Shown: piece after piece, positions 1 through 9,314 of the stretch | Position numbering within the stretch: the stretch's first letter is position 1 | Layout of the letters: every line of letters begins with the position of its first letter | Assembly: GCF_021012795.1 (NCBI RefSeq) | Contig: NZ_VFYU01000022.1 | Location: 62,001 to 126,000 of the forward strand | Source: Psychrobacter sp. I-STPA10 | Lineage (GTDB): Bacteria > Pseudomonadota > Gammaproteobacteria > Pseudomonadales > Moraxellaceae | DNA: 64,000 nucleotides | Reading direction: 5' to 3' | Notes under the pieces: generated by a model | The model's database searches: none | Seen by the model: the letters and a program-made list of their open reading frames with translations, nothing else | What the model was told of the DNA's origin: nothing | Position numbers and translations under genes: made by a program

Positions 1-696
1 CTCATCACTCAGATGTTTGAGACGGCTGTCGATTATGGCAAATACATCATACCTTTATCTAACCCATTTGGTCGCGAAGACAGTGATTTTTATCATGGCT
101 GGACCGTCTTTTATTGGGCATGGTGGATTAGCTGGTCACCTTTTGTTGGTATGTTTATCGCCCGTATCTCTAAAGGGCGTACCGTACGTGAATTTATCAT
201 CTCTGTAATGCTCGTACCTACCATTGTCACCATCGTTTGGATGACGGTGTTTGGTCAAACAGGACTTAGCCAATATAAAAATCATGTTGGTGAGCTAGCA
301 AATGGTGTCACTGATGCCTCACTATCACTATTTCAAATGCTAGAACATCTACCTTTTAGCCTGATTACCTCATTGATAGCCATTGTTTTGGTACTCGTAT
401 TTTTTGTCACTTCCTCAGATTCTGGCTCATTAGTAATCGATACCATCACCGCTGGTGGCAAACTTGAAGCGCCTGTTTCACAGCGAATATTTTGGGCAGT
501 AGCAGAAGGTTTTATTGCCTTAGCACTACTCTATGGTGGCGGTTCAGAAGCACTAAAGACCATTCAAGCAGGTGCAGTAAGTACAGGTCTACCCTTTACC
601 ATCGTGCTATTAGTGATGTGTGTCAGCTTATGGCTAGGACTACGACGTATTTATAAAGCTCGGGAACAGTTATTATCTGATCTAGAAAAATACTAA
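1..696 (+). CDS. BCCT family betaine/carnitine/choline transporter, C-terminal part
   Basis: The frame is open from the first base, so the 5' part lies outside the window; about 231 residues are visible. The protein should be an inner-membrane carrier for quaternary-ammonium osmolytes. The Trp-rich family signature WTVFYWAWWISWSPFVGMF is followed by a RISKGRTVREF cytoplasmic loop. The later SSDSGSLVIDTITAGG stretch is also typical of BCCT carriers. Several hydrophobic segments follow, then a short charged tail ending LLSDLEKY. There is no long C-terminal osmosensory domain like that of E. coli BetT. Substrate cannot be assigned from this fragment. An intrinsic terminator follows 33 bp after the stop. 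Confidence 0.93.
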   Translation, partial: LITQMFETAVDYGKYIIPLSNPFGREDSDFYHGWTVFYWAWWISWSPFVGMFIARISKGRTVREFIISVMLVPTIVTIVWMTVFGQTGLSQYKNHVGELANGVTDASLSLFQMLEHLPFSLITSLIAIVLVLVFFVTSSDSGSLVIDTITAGGKLEAPVSQRIFWAVAEGFIALALLYGGGSEALKTIQAGAVSTGLPFTIVLLVMCVSLWLGLRRIYKAREQLLSDLEKY

Positions 697-729
697 ACCA
701 CACCACATTAAAAGCTTAGAAAAACAAAA

Positions 730-759
730 CCCCAATTGATTGATTCAATTGGGGTTTTT
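730..759. terminator. Bidirectional intrinsic terminator between the BCCT gene and rraA
   Basis: A perfect 10-bp stem (730-739 with 745-754) has a 5-nt loop. It is flanked by an A-rich tract on the left and five T on the right, so it can serve the transporter gene on + and rraA on -. Confidence 0.9.
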
Positions 760-819
760 CTAAGTTAATATAAATTGACCATAGTAAATATTATAATTTT
801 TTATAAAAGAGCCATAGTC

Positions 820-1356
820 TTATAGCAAGGCAGTATCACTAACAATCATGCCATTATTATCTGCATAAATATATTGTCCAGAATTTACCACCATATCAGC
901 AAAACGAATCTCAAGGTCTGTTTGACCTTCACCACGGCGAGTAGATTTACGGGGAGTACAACCAAGTGCCATCACCCCTATATCCATCTGCGCCATGTCA
1001 TCAACATCACGCACACAGCCATATACCACAACACCAGCCCAACCATTATCAATGGCAGATTGGGCAATCATATCGCCAAGTAGCGCGCAACGCATTGAGC
1101 CACCACCATCGACGACCAATACTTTACCTTCACCTTGACTGTCTTTGCCATCACTATTTAATAGCTCTTTGACTCGGCTATTGTCTTCAAAGCATTTTAC
1201 CGTCACTACCTCACCACAAAACCTATCCTTACCACCAAAACTATAAAACGTTTTGCCTTCAATATTGGCAGCACACACCTGTGCATTGGGATTGGCATCT
1301 AATAAATCACAAGTAACAAAATTATCCTTATTCATCGTCTCATTGTTTGTTGTCAT
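820..1356 (-). CDS. rraA: Regulator of RNase E activity A (RraA-like)
   Basis: RraA-type proteins bind RNase E and inhibit mRNA decay; relatives in the fold are aldolases. The RraA fold is clear: a CDLLDANP opening, the GGGSMRCALLGDMIAQ core, then GVVVYGCVRDVDDMAQMDIGV and the KSTRRGEGQ loop. I chose the ATG at 1356 because a CAAGGAGT ribosome-binding site lies 7 nt upstream. That gives 178 residues, close to the usual 160-165. The reading frame stays open upstream to 1410, but those extra residues look non-native. It converges with the transporter gene across a shared terminator. RNase E binding itself is inferred from the family. Confidence 0.9.
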   Translation of the reverse strand: MTTNNETMNKDNFVTCDLLDANPNAQVCAANIEGKTFYSFGGKDRFCGEVVTVKCFEDNSRVKELLNSDGKDSQGEGKVLVVDGGGSMRCALLGDMIAQSAIDNGWAGVVVYGCVRDVDDMAQMDIGVMALGCTPRKSTRRGEGQTDLEIRFADMVVNSGQYIYADNNGMIVSDTALL

Positions 1357-1501
1357 TACCATACTCCTTGTTTTATAACCAGTTTTATAAATACAATCTT
1401 TTATAAACATGGATTATTTATTGTTAAAGTTGTTACATCACCTAATACACCCAATTTTATCCCTTTAAAGTTAAACTAACTGTGTATAGGCAGTTAATAG
1501 T

Positions 1502-2203
1502 TTAAGACTTTATTCGTGTCATTGCCAACATTTGCTTGTTTTCTACTATTTTAACTTTTGCTGAAATTACATTTTGCTGAAATTTTTGTCTCTCATAAAG
1601 CTCATGAGCACTCATAGCCATTGCAGCAGCTACCCGCTTAGCAGAGATCGGATGCATTGATATAGACTCAGATATTAACGGTGAAACCAGCTTAAATAAA
1701 CCCTGTGACGCACTCTCTAAAGGTCTTCCTTTTCGTTTTGCTAAAATTAATGACGGTCGAAAAATAACTAACTTATCAAAACCTAGTTTTGCTAAGGCTG
1801 CTTCGGTGTCTCCTTTGACCCGATTATAAAAAAAACGGCTGTTACTATCTGCACCCATCGCAGATAAAAAGAAAAATTGTGACACATTTTTATCACGACA
1901 TAACTGAGCAAAATTGACATTCATATCATAGTCTACTTGGCGAAATGCCTCCATACTGCCCGCCTGCTTTTTGGTCGTGCCAAGACAACTAAAAGCATCT
2001 GTATCCTCACCAATATTCAAGCCATTGATAATATCTGGTAAATTTGCAAAGTCATTTACTTGATAAAACTGCATGTGTTCATTCATCGTTTGTGGTGAAC
2101 GTCTGGCAATCACTATCACACACTGGTATAAAGTCGCCAGTTGTTTGACCAGCTTCTCTCCTACCTTACCCGTTGCACCTATTATAATTGCTTTTCTTTG
2201 CAT
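1502..2203 (-). CDS. NAD(P)-binding oxidoreductase, HTATIP2/TIP30-like
   Basis: This is a Rossmann-fold protein of the atypical short-chain dehydrogenase type. The dinucleotide-binding GATGKVG motif sits at residues 9-15, and a YNRVKGDTE segment carries the YxxxK pair. The CLGTTKKQAGS and FRPSLILAKRKGRPLE stretches resemble the TIP30/HTATIP2 group. The ATG at 2203 follows GGAACG; a TTG 15 bp further upstream would add MNGTV and is less likely. Length is 233 residues. Substrate is unknown and nothing in the neighbourhood suggests a pathway. Confidence 0.8.
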   Translation of the reverse strand: MQRKAIIIGATGKVGEKLVKQLATLYQCVIVIARRSPQTMNEHMQFYQVNDFANLPDIINGLNIGEDTDAFSCLGTTKKQAGSMEAFRQVDYDMNVNFAQLCRDKNVSQFFFLSAMGADSNSRFFYNRVKGDTEAALAKLGFDKLVIFRPSLILAKRKGRPLESASQGLFKLVSPLISESISMHPISAKRVAAAMAMSAHELYERQKFQQNVISAKVKIVENKQMLAMTRIKS

Positions 2204-2404
2204 AACCGTTCCATTCAAATCAATAAAACAGATGTATGATAATAAGGTATCACATTCATCTTGCCCGCTTCTATTTATCCCATATTGTACTCAAAGTTTA
2301 TTTTTTCGCATCATATAAACTGTAAGTATTACTTTCAAAATAATATATAACCCCATATTTTACATCGCCATATAATAAAACCCAGTTAAGTTCGGTAAAA
2401 TAAA

Positions 2405-2433
2405 TTGTGTGTAAATTAAGTATTTGTTATACT
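2405..2433 (+). promoter_or_regulatory. Candidate sigma70 promoter for rpsT
   Basis: TTGTGT (2405-2410) and TATACT (2428-2433) are separated by exactly 17 bp. Transcription would start near 2440 and give a leader of about 350 nt before rpsT. Confidence 0.5.
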
Positions 2434-2439
2434 ATGCCG

Positions 2440-2780
2440 CTTTAGCATCAGTTATGTTTATTATTCCAACAACTGATGGCTGTGGAACTTAAGCAGATTT
2501 ATAGTAATGGTTTATAAATAATGATGTACCAATATTGACCTATAACGTCTCTACGGCATATCAAGCATTACTTAAATTCAATAAATACGAGACGGCTGCT
2601 CGGCAAGCATAAGTCACCACAGGTTATAGAAGATGAATTTACCTCTATCGTGGATTATTACCTCTTTGTTGTAAATATAAATTATGGTATTTTTAATATA
2701 AATTAACAATACTTAATTATATAAACCTCAAATGAAGTAGTAGAACATTATTGCATTTATAATTTTGCTCATTTTGACCA
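2440..2780 (+). other. Long untranslated leader, or an unrecognised small RNA, upstream of rpsT
   Basis: No convincing ORF is present in the roughly 590-bp gap before rpsT. Downstream of the candidate promoter there are pairable segments: ATCAGTT near 2448 with AACTGAT near 2471, and CGTCTC (2546-2551) with GAGACG (2589-2594). E. coli S20 is autoregulated at translation, but I could not match this leader to any known motif. It may be leader RNA or an independent RNA gene. Confidence 0.3.
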
Positions 2781-2791
2781 AGGAGATACCC

Positions 2792-3058
2792 GTGGCAAAT
2801 ACTGCACAAGCTCGCAAACGCGCTCGTCAGAACACCAAACGTCGTCAACATACCGCTTCACAGCGCTCTATGATCCGTACTTACATCAAACGTATTGATG
2901 CTGCTGTTGCAGATAAAGACTATGATGCAGCAACAGAAGCTTACAAAAAAGCCGTTCCTGTTATTGATCGTATGGCTGACAAAGGCATTATTCACAAAAA
3001 TAAAGCTGCTCGTCATAAAAGCCGCTTAAACAAAGCAGTAAAAGCACTACAAGCGTAA
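2792..3058 (+). CDS. rpsT: 30S ribosomal protein S20
   Basis: This small basic protein binds 16S rRNA during early 30S assembly. It has 88 residues, matching the usual 87-88. The N-terminus ANTAQARKRARQNTKRRQH and the C-terminal HKNKAARHKSRLNKAVKAL are diagnostic. The start is GTG at 2792, with an AAGGAGA ribosome-binding site at 2780-2786. The GTG matters because the longer in-frame ORF from 2765 would add residues foreign to S20. E. coli rpsT uses UUG, so a non-AUG start fits the known weak-initiation, autoregulated pattern. Confidence 0.97.
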   Translation: MANTAQARKRARQNTKRRQHTASQRSMIRTYIKRIDAAVADKDYDAATEAYKKAVPVIDRMADKGIIHKNKAARHKSRLNKAVKALQA

Positions 3059-3085
3059 TCTTGCTGCTAAGTTTAAGTTCGACAC

Positions 3086-3116
3086 AAAAAAGCCTAGGTC
3101 TCGCCTAGGCTTTTTT
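3086..3116. terminator. Bidirectional intrinsic terminator after rpsT
   Basis: The GCCTAGG/CCTAGGC stem (3092-3098 with 3104-3110) has a 5-nt loop and is flanked by six A and six T. It serves rpsT on + and the histidine phosphatase gene on -. Confidence 0.92.
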
Positions 3117-3127
3117 ACGCTTATATA

Positions 3128-3904
3128 TTAAATATCACCTGTATTTTGCCCCTTTGCCATCAAATCCATAACAGGACGAGAATAAGTTTGACCACGCCAT
3201 ATAAAATGCGCATAAGCTTCAACCAGTGGCGCATCATCAAACCACAAAAACACCCCTTCCATCATTTTTGGCCAGTCATTCCAACCAATCTCTTCTACTT
3301 GCATCATCACCGCCAAAAAAGCAGACAACAAAGTATCATGGCTAACAGCCAAACATAAGTGACCATGCTCAGGTTGATGCTGATAAAATAAAGACAGAAT
3401 ATCCAAACCACCTTGATGCGCACTTTTTGTGCCCTCAAGATCACCAATCAAAAACCGATTAATAAAATTAAGCGCACCAATTTCCTTAAAAATATGGCTG
3501 GCTTTTGTGGAATCAGTTACCAAACTACCAGGCTCTACCAATAAAGACTGATGTGAAATATCTCGATTTATCCCTGCGCCTTCCTGCATCAGCCTTGCTG
3601 TATCAATACATCGCTGAATGGGACTAGAAATACTATCCACATCCATACAATAAGGTAGATTATCAGCAAGCCACCTACCCCATGCTCTGGCTAATACGCG
3701 TCCTTTTGGCGTCAAAGGCAATTGATAACTGGCAAAACCATTGCCATCTGATCGCTCTCTTAACGAATGACGAGTAAATAAAATTAAGCGTTCATTTTTG
3801 GGTAATAGCTTTACAGATGCCATCATACTTTCAGGTAAATGAGCAGGTGCAGGCGCAGTAGATAATGTCATAGGAACAACAGTATTAGAGTTGGTATTAG
3901 TCAT
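3128..3904 (-). CDS. Histidine phosphatase superfamily protein (SixA/phosphoglycerate-mutase-like)
   Basis: The catalytic RHG-type motif appears as LFTRHSLRERSDG (Arg45, His46), the usual phospho-accepting histidine. The SSPIQRCIDTA segment carries the second conserved arginine, and SHDTLLSAFL the second histidine. Length is 258 residues, with a Pro/Ala-rich N-terminal extension of about 35 residues before the domain. No signal peptide is evident. It lies 69 bp downstream of a metallophosphoesterase gene on the same strand, so the two phosphatases may be co-transcribed. The physiological substrate is unknown. Confidence 0.82.
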   Translation of the reverse strand: MTNTNSNTVVPMTLSTAPAPAHLPESMMASVKLLPKNERLILFTRHSLRERSDGNGFASYQLPLTPKGRVLARAWGRWLADNLPYCMDVDSISSPIQRCIDTARLMQEGAGINRDISHQSLLVEPGSLVTDSTKASHIFKEIGALNFINRFLIGDLEGTKSAHQGGLDILSLFYQHQPEHGHLCLAVSHDTLLSAFLAVMMQVEEIGWNDWPKMMEGVFLWFDDAPLVEAYAHFIWRGQTYSRPVMDLMAKGQNTGDI

Positions 3905-3973
3905 AGCAAATAGAGTAACAAATTTTGACTACCCTGTGCATTTTTCTTTTGATGTTAGTAGTCCGCACCGCAA

Positions 3974-4780
3974 TCAAACACTTACCACCTTCGCCCAATC
4001 AAAGTATACACCAGTACTGCTTATCTCACCTGGATATGCCCTTGGGTTAACCACCACTCGTGTATTACCCAACTGATAGTCAAATGCTTCATGAGTATGA
4101 CCATGTACCCATAGTTTCGGTGCCCAATCTGCATACATCCATGCAGATAAATCACTGACAAAAGCAGCATTACTTGGTAACTGAGCATATTTTTGAGAAA
4201 CAGACAACGGGCTAACACTATGATGCGTCACTACCACACACTCTCGACCCTGCGTGTGTGCCTGCTGTAAAGATTGTAATAGCCATTGCCGATGCTTAGC
4301 ATGAATCTGAGTTGAAATAGCAGGCGAAAACATCTCATTTCCTGCGCTGATTTGCTTATAATCACGCATAAAATGTAGGGCTGAGGGTATGGTATCTTCT
4401 GTTGCTTGATACTGATAATCTGTCCATAATGTACAACCAAGTATGCGTATATCTGCAATATCCACGCTACTACATTGCAGTAATTTTACTCCTCGCATAT
4501 CTTCACATTGCGGTGTATCAACAAAATTATCCCACTGCTGCAAAGTTTCATCAAAATCTAAAATGTCTTGATCAAAATATTCATGATTACCTGCCACCGT
4601 AAATATTGGTTTTTGTAGTCGCTGTGCTTGCTGATGCAACCAAGACATACCACATTCACCATTGGCAGTATCACCTGCCACAATAATAATATCCGCCTCC
4701 GTAGCAGGTATCTCACCTATTGGCTGATTTCGACGCACATAACTATCTATATGTAAATCACTTAAAATTTGTATCTTCAT
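3974..4780 (-). CDS. Calcineurin-like metallophosphoesterase
   Basis: This is a cytoplasmic di-metal phosphoesterase of 268 residues. All metal-binding blocks are visible: SDLH (Asp8, His10), GDT (Asp37), GNHEYFD (Asn65, His66), VVTHHSVSP and HGHTHEAFD near the C-terminus. Residues between the blocks do not identify a substrate class; phosphodiesters or nucleotides are possible. The pyrF terminator separates it from pyrF upstream, so it probably has its own promoter. It is followed by the histidine phosphatase gene. Confidence 0.88.
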   Translation of the reverse strand: MKIQILSDLHIDSYVRRNQPIGEIPATEADIIIVAGDTANGECGMSWLHQQAQRLQKPIFTVAGNHEYFDQDILDFDETLQQWDNFVDTPQCEDMRGVKLLQCSSVDIADIRILGCTLWTDYQYQATEDTIPSALHFMRDYKQISAGNEMFSPAISTQIHAKHRQWLLQSLQQAHTQGRECVVVTHHSVSPLSVSQKYAQLPSNAAFVSDLSAWMYADWAPKLWVHGHTHEAFDYQLGNTRVVVNPRAYPGEISSTGVYFDWAKVVSV

Positions 4781-4836
4781 AAGCTAAAATTCAAGAAATG
4801 ATTAAGAAAATTGTAAAATTATAAGGCATCATAAGC

Positions 4837-4875
4837 AAAAAAAGTTATCAGTATAATATCTGATAACTTTTTCAT
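4837..4875 (-). terminator. Intrinsic terminator of pyrF
   Basis: An AAGTTATCA/TGATAACTT stem (4842-4850 with 4861-4869) plus one extra closing pair is followed, on the minus strand, by seven T. Confidence 0.85.
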
Positions 4876-4961
4876 CTGACTGTATTGATTAGCAGCAAAC
4901 AAAATCTTAACCAGCCATAACTCATCACCCAAATAAATGAATAGCTTAAAAATAACGATCA

Positions 4962-5663
4962 CTAAACAATAGAATCAAGTATAAGCTGTAACTTTTGGTT
5001 AGGATTTTGTGCCTGCGTAATAGAGCGACCAATAACCAGATAATCTGCACCATTTGCCAAAGCTTGCATTGGCGTACAAATACGATGCTGATCATCAGGA
5101 TTATCTGACTCTAAACGAATACCAGGTGTGACTAATTTAAAATTCTCACCATATAAGCTTTTGAGCATCTTGGCTTCTTGTGCTGAGCAAACCACACCAT
5201 CAAGACCTGCTTGCTGTGTTAAGGCTGCCAAATGCTGCACCTGAGTTTGGGTATCTGCTGATATGCCTATCTGCTCCAGTGCTTGCACAGACATTGAAGT
5301 TAACACAGTCACAGCAATAAGTAACGTCTCATAGCCCCCTTGTTGCAAATAGCTTTTGGCAAGCTGCATCGCATCAATGCCTGCACTGGCATGCACATTT
5401 ACCATCCACACACCCATATCCGCAGCCGCAAGTACTGCTTCAGCGGTAGTATTTGGGATATCGTGGAACTTTAAATCCAAAAAAACATCAAAACCACGCT
5501 GATGTAGCTCAGAAACCACAGCTGGCCCATAACGTGTAAATAACTGCTTACCAACTTTTACACGGCATTTTTTTGGATCTAAACTGTCTGCTAAAGACTT
5601 CACTTCATCTAAAGAGGATTTATCTATTGCAACAATGATAGGGAATAAAGAAGAAACTAACAT
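4962..5663 (-). CDS. pyrF: Orotidine 5'-phosphate decarboxylase
   Basis: Catalyses the last step of UMP synthesis, OMP to UMP plus CO2, in the cytoplasm. The catalytic [10 protein letters not shown] block is at 63-72, with the Asp63/Lys65/Asp68 network. [23 protein letters not shown] and [10 protein letters not shown] follow in the usual TIM-barrel order. At 233 residues it is a normal length. The ribosome-binding site is weak (GG about 7 nt upstream). It follows lapA on the same strand, 145 bp apart; in E. coli lapB lies between these two genes, and here it is absent. Confidence 0.96.
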   Translation of the reverse strand: MLVSSLFPIIVAIDKSSLDEVKSLADSLDPKKCRVKVGKQLFTRYGPAVVSELHQRGFDVFLDLKFHDIPNTTAEAVLAAADMGVWMVNVHASAGIDAMQLAKSYLQQGGYETLLIAVTVLTSMSVQALEQIGISADTQTQVQHLAALTQQAGLDGVVCSAQEAKMLKSLYGENFKLVTPGIRLESDNPDDQHRICTPMQALANGADYLVIGRSITQAQNPNQKLQLILDSIV

Positions 5664-5808
5664 TTGATAACCATATAATTTATAAAGTGTTAATTAGTAT
5701 GAGATTTGACACTTCTGCATAAGTTCAATACATCAATATATAAAAATAAAGTTAATAACTGACAACAACATCTGAATGCAAAAATGGCTCTAAAATGAAT
5801 CACCTTAT

Positions 5809-6198
5809 CTAAAGCTTAGGTGACTTAGGTGATTTGTTTAATGGGGTAGTTTTTACCTGAACTGGATCTTTAACTGTAGCAGCTTGATCTATCGTGGGGG
5901 CATTGGCTTGGCGATCAATGGCAATATTTGCTTGACGCAGCTCCTCTTTAAGGTGTTTATTTTCTTTATTTAAACGACCAATTTCCCACTTGTTTTGCAA
6001 TACTTTAAATAACAATAATGCCAATAATAGACCAATCAATACACCTAAGCCGATACATATAATTAATAATAGACCCAAGTTCATACTTGGTGATTGAGTA
6101 AATAGTAAATTAACAGCAACCTCTCTGCTATTTACTAACACTAAGCCCAAAGAATAACCAAATATTAAAAATAAAATCACCATCAAAACAACACGCAT
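5809..6198 (-). CDS. lapA: Lipopolysaccharide assembly protein A domain protein (DUF1049)
   Basis: A small inner-membrane protein of 129 residues. Two hydrophobic segments (about 1-20 and 38-65) are separated by the NSREVAVNLLF motif of the LapA family. A charged coiled-coil-like stretch follows (KWEIGRLNKENKHLKEELRQ), then a Pro/Lys-rich tail. The ATG at 6198 has a GGAGG site 6-7 nt upstream; the in-frame ATG 15 bp earlier has none. In E. coli LapA acts with LapB to control LpxC turnover. No lapB is seen here, so the function in this organism is inferred. Confidence 0.85.
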   Translation of the reverse strand: MRVVLMVILFLIFGYSLGLVLVNSREVAVNLLFTQSPSMNLGLLLIICIGLGVLIGLLLALLLFKVLQNKWEIGRLNKENKHLKEELRQANIAIDRQANAPTIDQAATVKDPVQVKTTPLNKSPKSPKL

Positions 6199-6656
6199 CA
6201 CAACCTCCATCAACTCTATATCATATCAATTATTATCATTTGCTAATTATAATGATCATAGCAATTCAAAGCGATTATATAGCAAACTTTCAGATAAAAT
6301 AACGAAAATTTGTATCCAAACCCATTCTTTCCCATTAATAATCAATTAATTACCTAAACTTAGCAGTGCAAATAATAGCTTGCACTCAATAATAAAATAC
6401 AGCTATTACAAATCATTGATTTAATAAGAATCAATAACAGCACAAGACAACATAAATGATTCATTAAACTCATTTTAGGCACTTATGACAACATAAAAAG
6501 CAACTGGCACAAAAACAGCCAGTACATTATGACAACATGACAACGCTTATTTCGCCACTTCTCTTTTAAATTATCTTCTTAGACTATCATTCTCTGGGAT
6601 TACAACAACGCGCAAACAAAGCATGATTACTTTGCTAACTTATCAATAAAACGTCA
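6199..6656. other. Intergenic region between lapA and ihfB
   Basis: No gene is recognised. An ACTGGC/GCCAGT hairpin (6503-6508 with 6518-6523) is followed, on the minus strand, by TGCTTTTTA, and may be a weak terminator for ihfB. The rest is AT-rich without a supported signal. Confidence 0.4.
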
Positions 6657-6953
6657 TTATTGCCAATCGTTGACGGCTTCACGCAGCGCTTTACCAGGTT
6701 TGAAATGCGGTATGGCTTTTGCTGGTATGGTAATATTTTCACCCGTCTTTGGATTACGTCCAATACGTGCTTCACGATGGTGTAAACAAAAGCTACCAAA
6801 ACCTCGAACTTCAATTCTTCCATCATCTATCAAAGTTTGTACCATCAGCTCAATGACCTCACGCACAGACTTATCAATGATATCATCTGTTATAAAGTCA
6901 CATTTAGCGGATACATTACTAATAATCCCTGATTTATTTATGACATTTTGCAT
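6657..6953 (-). CDS. ihfB: Integration host factor subunit beta
   Basis: IHF beta pairs with IHF alpha to bend DNA sharply at promoters, origins and recombination sites. At 98 residues it has the usual length. Diagnostic features are the GRIEVRGFGSF turn (46-54), the beta-arm RIGRNPKTGE with the intercalating Pro68, and IPHFKPGKALRE at the C-terminus. GAGGT lies 4 nt before the ATG. It is downstream of rpsA on the same strand, the standard rpsA-ihfB order, but with an rpsA terminator between them. Confidence 0.95.
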   Translation of the reverse strand: MQNVINKSGIISNVSAKCDFITDDIIDKSVREVIELMVQTLIDDGRIEVRGFGSFCLHHREARIGRNPKTGENITIPAKAIPHFKPGKALREAVNDWQ

Positions 6954-7358
6954 ACTGACCTCAACATTTTACTGTAAAAAACTATAATTTAATCAACCCA
7001 TTATCAATTTTTTCTAATCAAAAAGAAATGAGCAGTTCATCCTTTGATAATAAAAATTAAATATATTATTATCATTGCTACTAAAAATAGCACTCTATAA
7101 ATAACACAACTCAAATGACACAATTGATTTTATGCTATATATACTGGCATATAGATAAATATACTGGCATATAGATAATAAATACTTATATGATAAAGTA
7201 AAAATAACATAAAAACACAATTAAATTTTAATATAAAAAATCGCACCGTATATTATAACAGCAATCTTTTAAGCAATTCTAAACAGAAATACAGCAAAAT
7301 AATAGCGTATAAATCCAAAGGATGAAACCTAAATTTTTTTCACTACTAAATTTTAGGC
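6954..7358. other. Intergenic region between rpsA and ihfB with a 20-bp tandem duplication
   Basis: No gene is recognised. A perfect 20-bp unit is present twice in tandem (7139-7158 and 7159-7178) and contains CTGGCATATAG. It lies about 190 bp upstream of the ihfB start. The remainder is very AT-rich and presumably carries the ihfB promoter. Confidence 0.5.
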
Positions 7359-7390
7359 AAAAAAAAGAGCAACTCTCGTTGCTCTTTTTT
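7359..7390 (-). terminator. Intrinsic terminator of rpsA
   Basis: GAGCAAC/GTTGCTC stem (7367-7373 with 7378-7384), loop TCTC, between A and T tracts. On the minus strand it is followed by eight T. Confidence 0.9.
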
Positions 7391-7430
7391 CTATTTTTCT
7401 AAGTAATATGAAGCAATTAGGTCCTGACCA

Positions 7431-9116
7431 TTATTGCATTTGTTCTTTGATCAAATCACCAATAGTCTTCGGTTGCGCTTCAGCATCTGTTGCTGCATTG
7501 GTTCCACTGCTAAGCTCTTTAATCGCTTGACGCTCTTCAGCTTCATCCTTAGCTTTGATAGACAAACTGATAGCACGAGACTTACGATCAACACTAACAA
7601 TTTTTGCTTCAACGCTATCGCCTTCGTTTAGATGCTTAGTAGCATCTTCAACACGGTCACGCTGAATTTCTGAAGCACGTAAGTAACCTTCGACATCGTC
7701 AGCAAGGGTAATTACTGCACCTTTGGCATCAACTTCTTTAACCGTACCCGTCACGATGGCACCACGGTCATTCGCAACCAAATACTCGTTAAATGGATCA
7801 GAGTTTAGTTGTTTGATACCTAGGCTAATACGATTGGCTTCTGCGTCAACAGACAATACCATCGCTTCTACCGTATCACCTTTATTATAGTTGCGAATGG
7901 CATCTTCACCGCTTTCATTCCAAGAGATATCAGACAAATGTACCAAGCCATCAATGTTACCATCTAAGCCGATAAAGATACCAAAGTCAGTGATTGACTT
8001 GATTGTACCAGTGATTTTGTCACCACGGTCATATTTCTTATCAAACTCTTCCCAAGGATTTGGTAAGGTTTGCTTGATACCCAAGCTGATACGACGACGC
8101 TCTTCATCAATGTCCAAAATCATCACATCAACTTCATCGCCAATCTGTACTACTTTTGAAGGATGAATATTTTTGTTGGTATGATCCATTTCAGATACGT
8201 GAACCAAACCTTCTACACCTTCAGCGATTTCAGCAAAACAACCATAATCAGTCAAGTTAGTAACACGCGCTTTAACAATGCTACCTACTGGGTAAGTACC
8301 ACCAACATTATCCCAAGGATCTGTACCCAATTGTTTTAGACCAAGGCTAACACGGTTACGCTCACGATCAAATTTCAATACTTTAACTTTTAGATCTTGA
8401 CCGACTTCTACAACTTCAGAAGGATGCTTGATACGACGCCATGCCATGTCAGTGATATGTAATAGACCATCAATACCACCCAAATCTACGAATGCACCGT
8501 AGTCAGTTAGGTTTTTGACGATACCATCAACTTCCATACCTTCTTCAAGCTTGTTTAATAGCTCTTCACGCTCAGCAGAGTTTTCTGCTTCCATCACTGC
8601 ACGACGGCTGACCACAACATTGTTACGTTTTTGATCCAGCTTGATAACTTTAAATTCTAGCTCTTTGCCTTCAAGGTGCGTAGTATCACGGATTGGACGT
8701 ACATCTACCAATGAACCTGGTAGGAAAGCACGTACCGAACCGATATCAACGGTAAAACCACCTTTCACTTTGCTTGAAATCGTACCTTTAACGATTTCAT
8801 CATTTTCAAATAGCTTCTCAAGCGCATTCCAAGTTTCGACACGTTTTGCTTTTTCACGTGACAACAAGGTTTGACCCATACCGTTGTCAACTGCTTCTAC
8901 AACTACGTCAACACTATCGCCAACTTCTACTTCAAGCTCGCCGTCATCACTTAAAAACTCTTCACGGGCAACAACGCCTTCAGACTTAAGACCAGTGTCT
9001 ACTGTAATCCAATCGCTATCAATCGCAACCACAGTACCATTGATAACTGAGCCACGCTCAATATCAAGACCCTGACCTTCTAGACTCGCTTCAAATAGTT
9101 CAGCAAATGATTCCAT
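7431..9116 (-). CDS. rpsA: 30S ribosomal protein S1
   Basis: S1 unwinds and docks mRNA on the 30S subunit. At 561 residues it matches E. coli (557). Six S1/OB repeats are visible at roughly 21-87, 105-171, 192-260, 277-347, 364-434 and 451-520. Repeats 3 to 5 carry the [31 protein letters not shown] and [16 protein letters not shown] signatures. The acidic N-terminal start [12 protein letters not shown] is typical of the ribosome-binding part. AAAGG is the ribosome-binding site. It lies about 200 bp downstream of cmk, the conserved cmk-rpsA order. Confidence 0.98.
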   Translation of the reverse strand: MESFAELFEASLEGQGLDIERGSVINGTVVAIDSDWITVDTGLKSEGVVAREEFLSDDGELEVEVGDSVDVVVEAVDNGMGQTLLSREKAKRVETWNALEKLFENDEIVKGTISSKVKGGFTVDIGSVRAFLPGSLVDVRPIRDTTHLEGKELEFKVIKLDQKRNNVVVSRRAVMEAENSAEREELLNKLEEGMEVDGIVKNLTDYGAFVDLGGIDGLLHITDMAWRRIKHPSEVVEVGQDLKVKVLKFDRERNRVSLGLKQLGTDPWDNVGGTYPVGSIVKARVTNLTDYGCFAEIAEGVEGLVHVSEMDHTNKNIHPSKVVQIGDEVDVMILDIDEERRRISLGIKQTLPNPWEEFDKKYDRGDKITGTIKSITDFGIFIGLDGNIDGLVHLSDISWNESGEDAIRNYNKGDTVEAMVLSVDAEANRISLGIKQLNSDPFNEYLVANDRGAIVTGTVKEVDAKGAVITLADDVEGYLRASEIQRDRVEDATKHLNEGDSVEAKIVSVDRKSRAISLSIKAKDEAEERQAIKELSSGTNAATDAEAQPKTIGDLIKEQMQ

Positions 9117-9314
9117 TATTCATACCTTTATATAGCCGTATCCTGTCCAGCACAGTACGGTTCAAATGAATGACAAATTAAGATAGATACTGGTTTTTGA
9201 TCTTAACATGTCATGTAAAAAAACGATTATATTTGAGTTTATAATTAATCAACTTAACTTATAGCTAGACAAATTATCAAATCAAACGAAAAAATTTATT
9301 TCAAACTCTATGCT

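Noticed and set aside
13-696. Treating the transporter as a complete 227-residue gene starting at ATG 13
   Set aside because: The frame is open to base 1 and the family needs about 500 or more residues, so it is a 3' fragment cut by the window edge.
1357-1410. Extended N-terminus of RraA from ATG 1410
   Set aside because: The ribosome-binding site CAAGGAGT at 1363-1370 points to the ATG at 1356, and the extra residues do not belong to the family.
2440-2760. 6S RNA, SRP RNA or tmRNA in the rpsT leader
   Set aside because: Neither the SRP GGAAG-type core nor the 6S long-hairpin layout nor tmRNA ends could be found.
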